A stretch of DNA of 64,000 nt from Ichthyophis bannanicus (taxonomy: Eukaryota > Chordata > Amphibia > Gymnophiona > Ichthyophiidae). The stretch lies in the NCBI GenBank assembly GCA_033557465.1, contig JAWIIG010000025.1, forward strand, positions 10,486,501-10,550,500. The letters are read 5' to 3'. The position numbers and the translations under genes were made by a program. Below, in pieces: positions 44,321 through 54,932 of this stretch. The notes under the pieces were generated by a model that searched no databases, was not told the DNA's origin, and was given only the letters and a program-made list of their open reading frames with translations. Position 1 is the stretch's first letter, and each line of letters starts with the position of its first letter.

Positions 44321-47017
44321 TCAGGCAGTGCCATTTGATCCAGGGGCCGGAGTGACTGGGGATTGCTAATGCTCAAAAACCCCTGACGCATCAATGGAAA
44401 TTAAGAGTTAGCACAGGACTCCTCTCTTCCATTATCCCTTCCCCCCAGCCCTAAAACTATGAAGGGGTGTTGAGAGAGAGTGTCCTGGGGTTTTCTCATG
44501 GGGAAGAGGGGTACTGGCTCCTTCAAGAACATGGCTGGGAGCATTGGACCATGTCTTAGAAGCCTGATGCTCTAAGCCAGGAAAAGTAATGCTAGCTTTG
44601 TGCTTGTGTTTTTTCCAAGAATAACACAGCTTGCAGTGATCACTAGAAGCTGTGGTGTTCTATTTGAATACTAATGAGGTTTTGCATGTATTTGCATGTA
44701 CACCTTATTTGTATTTAGTGTGCATTGCAGTATGAAATTGTGCATGATGGTAAAGAGCAAAAAAGAATGTTTTATGTGTATTGGGGGAAAATATTATGTG
44801 TTAATTCCATACTGCACTTTTGCAATTACCCTCCTGAGTGCCGTTGCTCATTTTAACTTTAAGTAGGAGTACCTACCAGCCTGCTGTATGCAGTAATGAG
44901 GAGCCCTGCTCTGATCTCATTCATGTGCAAATATAGACTTGAAGGAGGGCACAGTTGGGGGTAATTTACTAATGATTATTATGCATTTGATGCTCCATGG
45001 TCTGTTTTATGCAATGGGCCGTTTGGGCAGGTAAGGTAAGATAACTTCTAGTAAGTGACCCCCCCCTAATCTAATATGTATTTATCTATTCCTTGTTTTT
45101 AAAGTGTAAAAGTTATTTTTGTTTTTGACTGAGTTCCACATATTTCTTTACTTTTTAAAAAGAAATAAATAAAATACAATAGTCAAAATCTCACTTTGTG
45201 CTCTAGGCTTCTTGTCCTTATCTGTTTGCTATGGCTTATGATTCAGGCCTAGTTTGAATGCAGTCTAGATAATGGGTCACTTAGCAGTGCAGAGTAGGTA
45301 GGACTAGCTGTCTACTTCCATTTTTTTCCCTCAGATTTCATATACTGCCTATCAACAGGATATCACAATCCAACAAAGAAGAACTTCTAAAAAAAATAAT
45401 ATATAAAAACATTTAAATCATAAATTATATAACAGAGAAGGGGTAACCGGAAATGTATTTCTAAACTTTATAACTTATATTGCTTCTTCATTGGCTGCAT
45501 CTACTAATGCTTCATCTACCTTTGTGAAGATGAGCTGTTCTCTTGCTTTCTTTTTGCTGAGAAAAGGTCACTTGCTTTCTGACTTAAGGAAAAGTAGTAT
45601 CCTCAACTTAGGTGCCAACATCCAAGACACTGTGAAATGTAACTAGTAAGTGCTATCAATTTGAATTTAAATATCATACACTTTTAATTTCCTGAATAAA
45701 TTGTAAAAGCAGAAGCCAGTCTCATAAAAGCATCACACTCCTCCATGGCTGCTAGTCTGCTCAGTTGTAGTCATCTACCAATTTAAAAATTGCTGTACTG
45801 TGCTCATGCTTGTGTATATGCAAATGTCAAAATGTTTTTTTGAAAACATCAATAAATGTCAAATATTTGTTTCATTCAGTTCTGCTTCCATAATGCCAGA
45901 TTTCACAGGGTAGCAAAACTTAAAAATCTGTATGTGGTCTCCCAATATTTGCAAGTCCAATATTATGCCAACACTCCAGAGCCTGAGTGTTACTACTGTA
46001 GAGACAACCCTATTGTGATTATGTCAACCACTGGCAGAATAACTGCTTCCTTTCAAGCCAGAACATGAACCCAACAGCAGTTCCTGTTTTGGCAGAAAAG
46101 TAAACTATTGCATTTGTGCATCCTGCTGTAGTTGGTTGGAGGGGATTGGGCAGGAGAAACAAGAGGGTTCACAGGTAAACCCCACTTTGCCTGCAGTAAG
46201 ATTGCAAGAAGACTGCCAGAGCCTTCCACCCAGATAGACTTCCGAAGATAAATTTTTCTCCAACTCCTAGCAGCTGCAGGTCCCTTTTATGTGATTAAGC
46301 CACTGAGTGTGAATGAAGATAGTTCTGTTTATCATGCCATCTTTTATTATATCAAAGCATTCAAACAGCAGATGAATGGCAAATCATGCTGAAGCACAGC
46401 AAATACTATGTTCCCTGATGCTGGATGTGAATCTGGGGTTTAAAAAAAAGTGTTACAAAATGGATGCTTATAAGACACACAAAGTTCTTATGAAACACCC
46501 CATGTTCTCTCACTGGTCCTAAAATGACGGCTTTTGAGCCAGCTGGCAACAGATAGTGAACAGAGAGTTTTCTGTTCCAGCTTCAAACTTTTTCTGTTAG
46601 TTTGGATTTTGAATGTAATTACATACCTTTTTTTTATTTAATTGCTCAGCTTTCCAAATGTGAGTTACAGTTCAGGTAAAGTAGGTAGGTGTCTTCCCCA
46701 GAGAACTTATACTCTAAGTTGGTACAGTGGAGAGTAATGTGATCTAACTTGGGCCACAACAGCTGTCAGTGGAAGAAGTGGGATTGGAGCCCTGATTTGT
46801 GGCCTGCCCTCTACCCAGGTTTGTTGTTTACAGTAAGTCAACCCTGTATTTTACACACCTGGGCATTTTATGTAAATAAACTGCTCCTGCAATAATGACA
46901 GTAATCTCAGGGAGAGGGGGATGGATCTGATCAATTGGCTATGGGACCTAGAATTTGAAGTAGCATGCTGCATGAGACCCTAATGGTGGTGGTATAATGT
47001 ATACAAGGAGAATACAG
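44321..47017. other. Intergenic sequence without a recognisable gene
   Basis: AT-rich. Around 46630-46820 weak resemblance to SINE or LINE tail sequence (TTTCCAAATGTGAGTTACAG, GAACTTATACTCTAAGTTGG) can be suspected. A 70-residue open frame at 45856-46068 has no domain or context that supports a gene. Confidence 0.45.
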
Positions 47018-47178
47018 TTCTCCAGGACCAAGCAGGAAGTCAGTCCTCACTTATGGGTGACGTCGGCGCCGACGGAGCCCTCGCGGAGCAATTTTCCCCA
47101 GCTTTCAAAGAAAGCCTTTGGGAATTGCAGCGCGCATGCGCGGTCCCCTTCCCGCCCAAGGGTGCCATCTTAGCCAGT
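47018..47178. repeat. 5' inverted terminal repeat of DIRS copy E
   Basis: From TTCTCCAGGACCAAGCAGG to GTGCCATCTTAGCC. It is complementary to 52612-52773 over about 160 bp and is flanked inward by the gag leader. Confidence 0.85.
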
Positions 47179-47419
47179 CTTCTTTTTTCCGCGGAGCCCT
47201 ACAGACGTACCCGTCGTGTCCCCGCGAAAAAGTTGATTTTTCTTTAGAATTACTCTTTTTTTTCCATTCGGTTCGACGCCGGTCTTTTTCCCGCCGGACT
47301 CGCGACGCCGGTCACGAGTCCTCTTCTTATTTTTCGGTTTTTCTGACTTAGTCGGTTTTCGTTTCGGTTTTTCCCTGGCAGCCCGGTCCTTTGACCTCGC
47401 CGGGGCCCTTTTTCCCCCG

Positions 47420-49342
47420 ATGGCTGCCAGTGGTTTCAAGCGGTGTGGTCAGTGTGACCGAAATATGTCACTAACTGACACACACGACAATTGCCTCCGC
47501 TGCCTGGGCCCGGATCATGAAGAAATGATCTGTGGGCCTTGTGGCAAACTATCCTCCAAAGCGTTGAGAAGTCGGCGGCATCAGCGGGATAGAATCTTCG
47601 CTGACCCCAGCCGTACCCGGACCTCGTCGGAGGCCTCCGCGTCCAGGGGTTCCAGCTCGGACCGTCGCCGGAGTTCCTCCGACAGGGGTTCTCCCTCCGG
47701 GGACCATCGACGGAAGGTGAAACCCGCGAGGGCGGCGTCGGTGGACGCTCCTGGCTCCGCGAGGGCCAGGTCGCATAGCCCCGATAGCCGCCCCGGGTCC
47801 TTGGAGAAGGAGCACCTCATGAAGCGACCTCGCCTGGAGTCGGAGCTGCCTGCTCGGGTAAGTCCTGTGGTCCTTCTGGACTCGCCTCCGCGACAGCCGA
47901 CGTCGGGCCCGACGCCGTCGGGGCCCGAGTCGGGGGCTGCTGGGTCACCTGAGCTCGGACTCAGGTTGACGGCCTTGGAGAGCAGACTGTCTGCCTTCAT
48001 GGACCAGCAGCGGGCACTGCTTGCTGGCTTCGCTGGCGCCGCTGCCCCGACCGCCGGGACGTCGACGTCTAAGTCGACCCCGGAGACCGAGCCGATCCTC
48101 GAGTCGATGCGAACTCGAGTCGATCCTCGGTCGAGGTCGCCCTCAGCCTCCCGTTCGGGACCGAGGTCGCCGACGCCGACTCCCTCGGCGTCGGGGCGGC
48201 AGGCGCCGCGCCCTGCCCGGGCCGACCCCACCGACTCCTCGTTGGAGTCGGTCTGGGAGTCTGAAGAGGAAGAGTCGCCTGATTCTTTTCGGACTCGGTG
48301 TGTCCCCTCGGACTCACCTGAGTCCGAACCTCGGAAGCAGTCCCCCCCGGAGGATGCCCGGTTCTCGGACTTCGTCAGGGATATGGCCAAGGCTTTGGCC
48401 TTCCCTGCGGACCCCGAGGAGGAGCCTCGAGCCGAAGAGCTCGATGCCCTCCAGTATGACTCTCCCGCCAGGGAACACTTTACTGTACCGGTTCCTCCCA
48501 TGCTGGAACGACTACTCTTCCGCATGTGGGAGAGTCCGGCCACCTCGCCGGTCCTGAGCAAGCGGGTCGATTCTATCTATCGAGTCCGCAAGAGCCCTGG
48601 CTTCCAAAAAGCACAGCTACCACACCATTCCATGGTAGTGGAATCGGCCATGCATCGTCTTAAGAGCCAGAAGATGCACTCCTCGGTGCCTCCTGGCAGG
48701 GAGGCCCGTAACCTGGATGGCCTTGGTAAGAAGTGTTTCCAGGGCTCTATGCTCGCATGTCGTGTCCAGACCTACCAGCTATACATGGGCATGTATCTCC
48801 GAGACCTGGCTAAAGAGCTAGCCGGCTTCTCCGCTGGTTTGTCCGAGGAACCCTTGCGGAGGTTCCTGGCCTTGTCCACTGGCATTCGGGAATGCTCAAA
48901 ATTCATGTCCCGAGCAGCCTATGATGGCTTTGAAGCATCGGCTCGAGTGGCCGCAGCCGGCATCGGTGCCCGCCGACAGGCTTGGCTTCAGTCGTCGGAC
49001 CTTGAGCCCTGGGTGCAGGACAAGTTGGTCGATGTCCCTTGCCGAGGCGAAAACCTCTTTGGCAAGCCCATGGCTGATAAGGCTGCACAAATTGAGACAG
49101 AGACTCTCACCAGGACTAGGCTTTCTAGGAAGACCTCTGCCCCTTCCCAGAAAAAGAAGGGCTCGGGAAAGAAGTCCTTTTACCCGAGGAAGGCGGCTGC
49201 CTACAAACAGTACCCCCACTATCAGGCCCCTGCAGCTCCCCAACAGGGCCAGCAGGCCAAGGGACGGGGTAACGGGTCCCGTAGGCAGCAAGCCCCCAAG
49301 CCTGCACCACCAGCCCCTGCTCCGCAGGGTGGGGGTTTTTGA
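47420..49342 (+). CDS. DIRS copy E gag-like protein, intact, 640 aa
   Basis: The ATG at 47420 follows the leader, at the same offset as in copy F (54933). Residues 9-45 hold the same Cys/His cluster as subfamily 1 (RCGQC, NCLRCLGPDH, CGPC). A long Ser/Pro/Arg-rich low-complexity region (about 55-295) with many acidic and basic dipeptides separates it from the conserved block starting SPPEDARFSDFVRDMAKAL. The tail is basic and Gln-rich and ends GGGF. Sequence identity to subfamily-1 gag is limited outside the cluster and the conserved block. No frame damage. Confidence 0.88.
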   Translation: MAASGFKRCGQCDRNMSLTDTHDNCLRCLGPDHEEMICGPCGKLSSKALRSRRHQRDRIFADPSRTRTSSEASASRGSSSDRRRSSSDRGSPSGDHRRKVKPARAASVDAPGSARARSHSPDSRPGSLEKEHLMKRPRLESELPARVSPVVLLDSPPRQPTSGPTPSGPESGAAGSPELGLRLTALESRLSAFMDQQRALLAGFAGAAAPTAGTSTSKSTPETEPILESMRTRVDPRSRSPSASRSGPRSPTPTPSASGRQAPRPARADPTDSSLESVWESEEEESPDSFRTRCVPSDSPESEPRKQSPPEDARFSDFVRDMAKALAFPADPEEEPRAEELDALQYDSPAREHFTVPVPPMLERLLFRMWESPATSPVLSKRVDSIYRVRKSPGFQKAQLPHHSMVVESAMHRLKSQKMHSSVPPGREARNLDGLGKKCFQGSMLACRVQTYQLYMGMYLRDLAKELAGFSAGLSEEPLRRFLALSTGIRECSKFMSRAAYDGFEASARVAAAGIGARRQAWLQSSDLEPWVQDKLVDVPCRGENLFGKPMADKAAQIETETLTRTRLSRKTSAPSQKKKGSGKKSFYPRKAAAYKQYPHYQAPAAPQQGQQAKGRGNGSRRQQAPKPAPPAPAPQGGGF

Positions 49343-51255
49343 TTCCTTAAGCATAGCCTCTCCCCCCCCGCTGGTTCCTCCCAGCACCGGAGGCCGGCTG
49401 GTTCACTTCGCCCACAGGTGGTCCAGCATCACCTCAGATGCCTGGGTGCTTCAAGTCGTGCGAGAAGGCTATCTTCTCCACTTCCACCAGGTCCCTCCCT
49501 CCTATTTTCCGGGAGAACCTCCACGACCCCCTCTGCACAGGGAATTACTCCTTCAGGAGTTAGCAGGTCTTCTACAGGATCAGGCGGTGGAACCGGTGCC
49601 CCACCACCTGAAAGGTCAAGGCTTTTATTCCAGGTATTTTCTAATACCAAAAAGAACAGGAGGCCTCAGACCCATCCTGGACTTGCGCAACCTCAACGAG
49701 TTCCTCGTGCGGGAGAAGTTCAAGATGCTTACCCTTGAAATCCTTCTGCCCTACCTCCAGCAGGGAGATTGGCTATGCTCCTTGGATCTAAAGGATGCTT
49801 ACACACACATCCTCATCCACCCAAGCCACCGCCAATACCTAAGGTTTGTGGTGGCAGGAAATCATTACCAGTACAGAGTACTACCCTTTGGCCTGTCCTC
49901 CGCACCGCGAGTCTTCACAAAATGTCTCGCGGTGGTGGCGGCCCATCTCCGGCTTCACGGCCTCTGTCTTTCCGTACCTCGACGACTGGCTCATCAGAGC
50001 AGCGTCCGCTCTGGAGGTCACCAACGCCACGCGCCGCACGGTGACTCTTCTGCAGTACTTGGGCTTTATTATAAACTTCGCAAAGTCCACTTTGCTCCCC
50101 TCACAGGATCTCGAGTTCATCGGCGCAAGGCTGCACACTCCTCAGGCACGAGCGTACCTACCGCTCGACAGGGCTCAACGGCTCATGGACCTAGCCGACC
50201 GTTTTCGCAGCCAGCCCCTGGTCTCCGCCAGGCGCTTCCTGAGACTACTTGGCCATATGGCTTCCACCGTCCATGTGACCCCCAATGCCCGCCTGAATAT
50301 GCGGCCTGCTCAATGGTGTCTCCGCCAGCAGTGGCGACAAGCCACAGGCGGCCTAGCAGACCTAGTGCGCGTCTCCGAGCCGCTGATCTCGTCTCTCCGG
50401 GGGTGGCTTCATCATCGGCCGACCCTGGTACTCGGCATGCCTTTCCAGTCACCTCAGCCGGCCCGGGTGCTGACAACAGATGCATCCCTCCTGGGCTGGG
50501 GAGCACATTGCCAAGGGGCACGTACTCAGGGCCTCTGGACCACGTGGGAGTCTGCTCAGCAGATCAACTTCCTGGAGCTCTGGGCGATCCGCCTGGCTCT
50601 CAAGGCCTTCTCCCACCTGACTTCTCACCAGTCCGTCCTTGTCCAGACGGACAATCAAGTTGCCATGTTCTACGTGAACAAGCAGGGGGGCACGGGCTCC
50701 TTCCTCCTCTGCCGGGAGGCACAGAAGCTCTGCTCTTGGGCCGTCAGTCACGGCGTTCTCCTCAAGGCAGTTTATCTCCCAGGCCAAGAGAATTGCCTGG
50801 CGGACAAACTCAGCAGGATCCTCCAGCCGCACGAGTGGCGTCTGGATCCCTTGGTAGTTCAGAAGCTCTTTCTGAAGTGGGGCCTCCCCACGGTGGATCT
50901 CTTTGCCAGTCCTCACAACCGGCAACTTCCTCGCTTCTGCTCTCGTCAGCCACACCCCCTTCGGGTTGCGGCGGACGCTTTTCTACTCTCATGGTCGGGG
51001 AGCCTTCTGTACGCTTTCCCTCCCATCCCGCTAGTCTCTCGGACTCTTTTCAAGGTTCTCCGAGACAAAGCCTTCATGATACTGGTGGCCCCTCGCTGGC
51101 CCAGACAGCTGTGGTTTCCGCTCCTGCTGCAATTAGCGGTGGAGGATCCATTCCCTCTGGGGTTACAACCGGATCTCCTCACTCAGGATCAGGGGTCTCT
51201 GCTACACCCCAACCTCAGATCTCTCAATCTAATGGCCTGGCTGCTGAGAGGGTAG
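49343..51255 (+). pseudogene. DIRS copy E pol, one frameshift in RT
   Basis: RT is read in frame 3 up to about 49960 (FLIPKRTGGLRPILDLRN, SLDLKDAYTHILIHPSH, QYRVLPFGLSSAPR). A 2-nt loss near 49960-49970, judged against copy F, moves it to frame 1 just before the active site FPYLDDWLI. RNase H (LTTDASLLGWGAH, NFLELWAIRLALK, QTDNQVAMFYVNKQGG, ENCLADKLSR) and the methyltransferase-like region (DLFASPHN, LLYAFPPIPLVSRTLFK) are then open to the stop at 51253-51255. All catalytic residues remain. Confidence 0.85.
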
Positions 51256-52292
51256 TCCTTGCTCCCCTTCTCCTGCCGGCAGAGGTGGAAGAGGTCGTCC
51301 TAGCTTCTCGGCGACCTTCTACCCGCAAATGCTACGCCCTTAAATGGCGTCGCTTTTCCGTTTGGTGTACACAACAGTCTCAGGATCCCTTCTCCTGCCC
51401 GGTGTCGGTGATCCTGCAGTACTTGCTATACCTCTCTAATCTGGGACTCAAGTCCAACTCCGTCAAAGTTCACCTCAGTGCTCTTTCAGCACATCATGTG
51501 CCGGTGGACGGCAGACCTCTTTCCAGCGACCCTCTTGTAGCGAGGTTTCTCCGAGGTCTCCTTCTACTTAAACCACCTCTGCGCCCGCCAGCGCCTGACT
51601 GGGATCTGAATGTGGTTTTACAGCGGATCACCTGTCCGCCTTTTGAACCTATGGCTACCTGTTCTCTCCGTTTTCTTTCTTGGAAAACATTGTTCTTGAT
51701 AGCCCTCACTTCCGCTAGACGCGTAAGTGAATTGCAGGCCCTCGTGTCTGATCCCCCTTACACTCGGTTCTACAAAAATAGGGTAGTCCTACGGACTCAC
51801 CCAAAATTTCTTCCAAAAGTAGTCTCCCCCTTTCACATCAATCAGGAGGTGGTACTTCCAACCTTCTTTCCCAGACCACACTCCAGCCGAGCTGAAACGG
51901 TCCTCCATACCCTGGACTGTAGAAGGGCTTTGAACTTCTACCTTGACCGTACGCGGGAGCACCGTAAAGCTGCTCAGCTTTTTGTGTCTTTTGACCCCAA
52001 TAAATTGGGACTCCCGGTCTCCAAGCGTACTCTGTCCATCGGGGTGGCGGACTGTATCTCTTGGGCTTATGGGGCAGCCGGACTCTCCTTGGAAGGTCGA
52101 GTCACGGCTCACTGCGTTCGGGCAAAGGCTACGTCAGTGGCTTACCTCCGCTCTGTTCCGCTGGCAGACATCTGCCGGGCCGCTACTTGGTCTTCGAGCC
52201 AGACTTTTGCGGTCCATTACTGTCTCGAGAGGGAGTCCCGCAGGGACAGTGCTTTCGGACAGGCAGTCCTCTGTAATCTCTTCGAGGTCTGA
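51237..52292 (+). CDS. DIRS copy E tyrosine recombinase, intact domain
   Basis: The recombinase lies at the end of a frame open from 48921 and overlaps pol, which it follows in the -1 frame. No ATG marks a clear start, so 51237 is where homology between copies E and F becomes recombinase-specific (LAAERVV). The N-terminal part has ASRRPSTRKCYALKWRRF. Catalytic residues are complete: Arg in TSARRVSEL (51717-51722), HxxR in TAHCVRAK (His 52110-52112, Arg 52119-52121), Trp in RAATW and Tyr in HYCLERE (52218-52220). It is the only uninterrupted recombinase with a complete element around it in the window. Confidence 0.87.
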   Translation: MAAERVVLAPLLLPAEVEEVVLASRRPSTRKCYALKWRRFSVWCTQQSQDPFSCPVSVILQYLLYLSNLGLKSNSVKVHLSALSAHHVPVDGRPLSSDPLVARFLRGLLLLKPPLRPPAPDWDLNVVLQRITCPPFEPMATCSLRFLSWKTLFLIALTSARRVSELQALVSDPPYTRFYKNRVVLRTHPKFLPKVVSPFHINQEVVLPTFFPRPHSSRAETVLHTLDCRRALNFYLDRTREHRKAAQLFVSFDPNKLGLPVSKRTLSIGVADCISWAYGAAGLSLEGRVTAHCVRAKATSVAYLRSVPLADICRAATWSSSQTFAVHYCLERESRRDSAFGQAVLCNLFEV

Positions 52293-52427
52293 GCAACTCC
52301 TACCCTCCATCCCGGATGTGGGCTACCGGTGGGTAATAATTCAGCGAAGATTCTTTCCTTCTGTGCTGCTGAGCTAGAGGGAGCTCATTTTTGTGCTTAG
52401 GGTCTCCGGTAGCCTTGAGCTTGGGAG

Positions 52428-52530
52428 TCCCATAAGTGAGGACTGACTTCCTGCTTGGTCCTGGAGAAAGCGTAGTTACTCACCTGTAACAGGTGTTCTC
52501 CAGGAGCAGCAGGAATCAGTCCTCACAACC
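52428..52530. repeat. Internal complementary region of DIRS copy E
   Basis: The left half (CCCATAAGTGAGGACTGACT onward to GGAGAA) is the reverse complement of the 5' terminus at 47018-47057. The right half (GCGTAGTTACTCACCTGTAA onward) is the reverse complement of the 3' terminus at 52738-52800. Confidence 0.85.
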
Positions 52531-52611
52531 CTCCCTCCTCCCCGTGGAGTTGCAATCATCTGCTTTAGTTTTTTTGCAAATTTTTATGCTGTCTTTTTTA
52601 GCTATGTCATC

Positions 52612-52803
52612 TGACTGGCTAAGATGGCACCCTTGGGCGGGAAGGGGACCGCGCATGCGCGCTGCAATTCCCAAAGGCTTTCTTTGAAAGCTGGGGAAAA
52701 TTGCTCCGCGAGGGCTCCGTCGGCGCCAACGTCACCCATAAGTGAGGACTGATTCCTGCTGCTCCTGGAGAACACCTGTTACAGGTGAGTAACTACGCTT
52801 TTT
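52612..52803. repeat. 3' inverted terminal repeat and terminus of DIRS copy E
   Basis: GGCTAAGATGGCACCCTTGG onward mirrors the 5' repeat. The final GTGAGTAACTACGCTTTT is unique to the 3' side and pairs with the internal complementary region. Confidence 0.85.
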
Positions 52804-53202
52804 AGCCGGTAAATGCAATGCAACCTAAACTGTGTTTTGTAGGATTGAGGAGCGAGAAATGTCTTTAATGTTTCTGGATCTTCTGTGGATCTTAACCTGA
52901 TGGCCTGAGCTTCTGTTTTGGTATATGACTTTAGGTTTGGTTTCCACCGTATAGATGAAAAAGTAATTTTCAGTTTCAGTATGCCTTATGTTCTCAGCCA
53001 TACTTTTTATTAGTTAAGTTAATATTAAAGATTATGTTCTATTATCTTCTTTCTTAGCAGGGAGCCATCGTAGGACAACTACAGTATATTTTCAGAGTGG
53101 GGGGGGGGGGGAAGTATTCCAAATATATATATCCTACCCCCATCCAGGTTCCTGTATGACAGTGAGATAACTACTAAGGATATTAGTGGAAGCTGTCAAT
53201 CT
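52804..53202. other. Unassigned sequence between DIRS E and G
   Basis: No gene. A G run lies at 53099-53111 and a short (AT)n tract near 53122-53130. Confidence 0.45.
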
Positions 53203-53581
53203 CCAGGAAACAAGCAGGAATGCAATCTTTACATATGGGTGATGTCTGTAGCGATGGAGCCTGCATAGGAACACTCCCCAGTGTCCAATAGGAAAGCTTT
53301 TGGGAGCATCCCACTGTGCCTGCATAGCTGCTTTCCCTCCTTTCCAGCTCTCCCTCCTCAGTTCTTTGTTTTCTGCGGAGCCGACAGAAAGCAGTTCTGG
53401 TTTTTCATATGTTTGTGGTTCGTGTCTGCCTTCCCATTGAAGCGGGTACCAACGTCTGTCAGTACTTTCCTTATTTCTTTCTCTTAAAAATAAAAATAAA
53501 TCTGAGGAAAAGAATTTCTTCTTTTCTTCTGGTGCTTTGATGCCATCTTAGGCCTAGGCCTTCCATTTTGTCACAGACACA

Positions 53582-54532
53582 ATGGAAAAAACATCTAGTG
53601 GTTTTAAGAAGTGTTCTAAATGTGGTGGTACCATCTCGGCCACATACTCCCATGACTGGTGTCTGAAATGCTTAGGCCTGATCATCAGCCATCAGAATGT
53701 CCTCTCTGTAGAAAGATGATGAAGAGAGGCCTACAGAATCGAGCTGCAAAGCTGGGCACCCTCTTTGCCTCTGATGCCGCCTCTAGCATCGACGTCATTG
53801 AGAGCTTCATCTTCCTCACAAGGATCTCAGGTATTGAAACCTAAGTCTTCATTGAAGGCTGGCCACCCCCTCTAAAGGTAGATCTCCTAAACATTGAGAT
53901 GCCTCGAGTGTTGCCCTGGAGAAGGGGGACACACCAGCCAAACAACCCCAGCAGGAGGACCTTCCCTCCAAAGCCTTAGTGGGGTACCAGGATGCTCCCG
54001 CGGCCTCCACCTCCAGAGCGCTCCTGGTGCCATGCTCAGGGATCGTGGCCTGCAATTCTGGTACCGATACCCAAGCATCAGCAAGCTCCATGGATTAGTT
54101 CTTACATCCTCTATATAGGTATGTTCCTTAGAAAAGTGGCTACGGATTTAGAGTTAATAGCTCCTCTTCTCACCGATGAGAAGAAAGTGGATTATCTCAC
54201 CCTTGTGAAACATACTCAGAATGTTTCAAAGTTTATTAATAGAGCAACTTTTGATTGCTTTGAGTGCATCAGCAGGACTTCATCCATCTGCATCGGTGCA
54301 CGCAGGATTGCTTGGCTCCAAACATTGGATCTTGAACAATGGGTTCAAGATAAGCTGGGTAACATCCCTTGCACCGGTGAAAACCTCTTTGGCAAGGATT
54401 GGCAAGACGATGCTTCTCAGTTGGAATCTGAGAGTGCTACCCTAAATAGGCTCTCTAGATATACTACTAACCCAGCTAAGAAGAAAGCAGCAAAGAGAGC
54501 TTTTTTCAATAAAAATTAGTGCTATCCTTCTT
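53582..54532 (+). pseudogene. DIRS copy G gag, 5' part with a large internal deletion
   Basis: The ATG at 53582 opens the Cys cluster (SGFKKCSKCGG, DWCLKCL), with frame breaks soon after. At about 54095 the low-complexity region (GTDTQASASSMD) is joined directly to SSYILYIGMFLRKV, so the block from SPPED to the SAR-type segment of other gags is missing. The rest (ISRTSSICIGARRIAWLQ, NIPCTGENLFGKDW) is open to 54519, where copy F begins within a few bases. Confidence 0.8.
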
Positions 54533-54932
54533 TTCTCCAGGACCAAGCAGGAAGTCAGTCCTCACATATGGGTGACGTCGGTGCCGACGGAGCCCTCGTG
54601 GAGCAATTTCCCCAGCTTTCAAAGAAAGCCTTTGGGAATTGCAGCGTGCATGCGCGGTCCCCTTCCCGCCCAAGGGTGCCATCTTGCTCAGTCTTCTTTT
54701 TTCTGCGGAGCCCTACAGACGCTGTTTGTGATCGCCGCTGAAAAAGTTTATTTTATTTACTATTCTTTTCTCGGTTCGACGCCGGATCCTTTTCCCGCCC
54801 GGACCCGATACGCCGTATCGAGTCCGTTCTTTATTTTTTCGGTTTTTGTCCTTCGTGACTGGCGTTCCCGCCATTTTTTCTTTTTTCACTGGCAGCCCTG
54901 TCTTTTGACCTCGCGGGGCCCTTTTTCCCCCG

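Larger units (their letters stand above)
47018..52803 (+). mobile_element. DIRS copy E (subfamily 2, GC-rich), nearly intact
   Basis: Complete 5.8-kb element with matching ends. The 5' repeat 47018-47178 is the reverse complement of 52612-52773, and the outermost 3' bases (52774-52803) pair with the internal complementary region. Gag and recombinase are open; pol has one small frameshift. Coding parts are strongly GC- and CpG-rich, unlike subfamily 1. No target duplication flanks it (ATACAG before, TAGCCG after). Confidence 0.93.

Noticed and set aside
45856..46068. 70-codon frame as a small gene
   Set aside because: It lies in AT-rich intergenic DNA without a domain or neighbours.
47581..48561. 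326-codon minus-strand frame in copy E
   Set aside because: It mirrors the GC-rich low-complexity part of gag, where stop codons are rare on both strands. No domain is visible.
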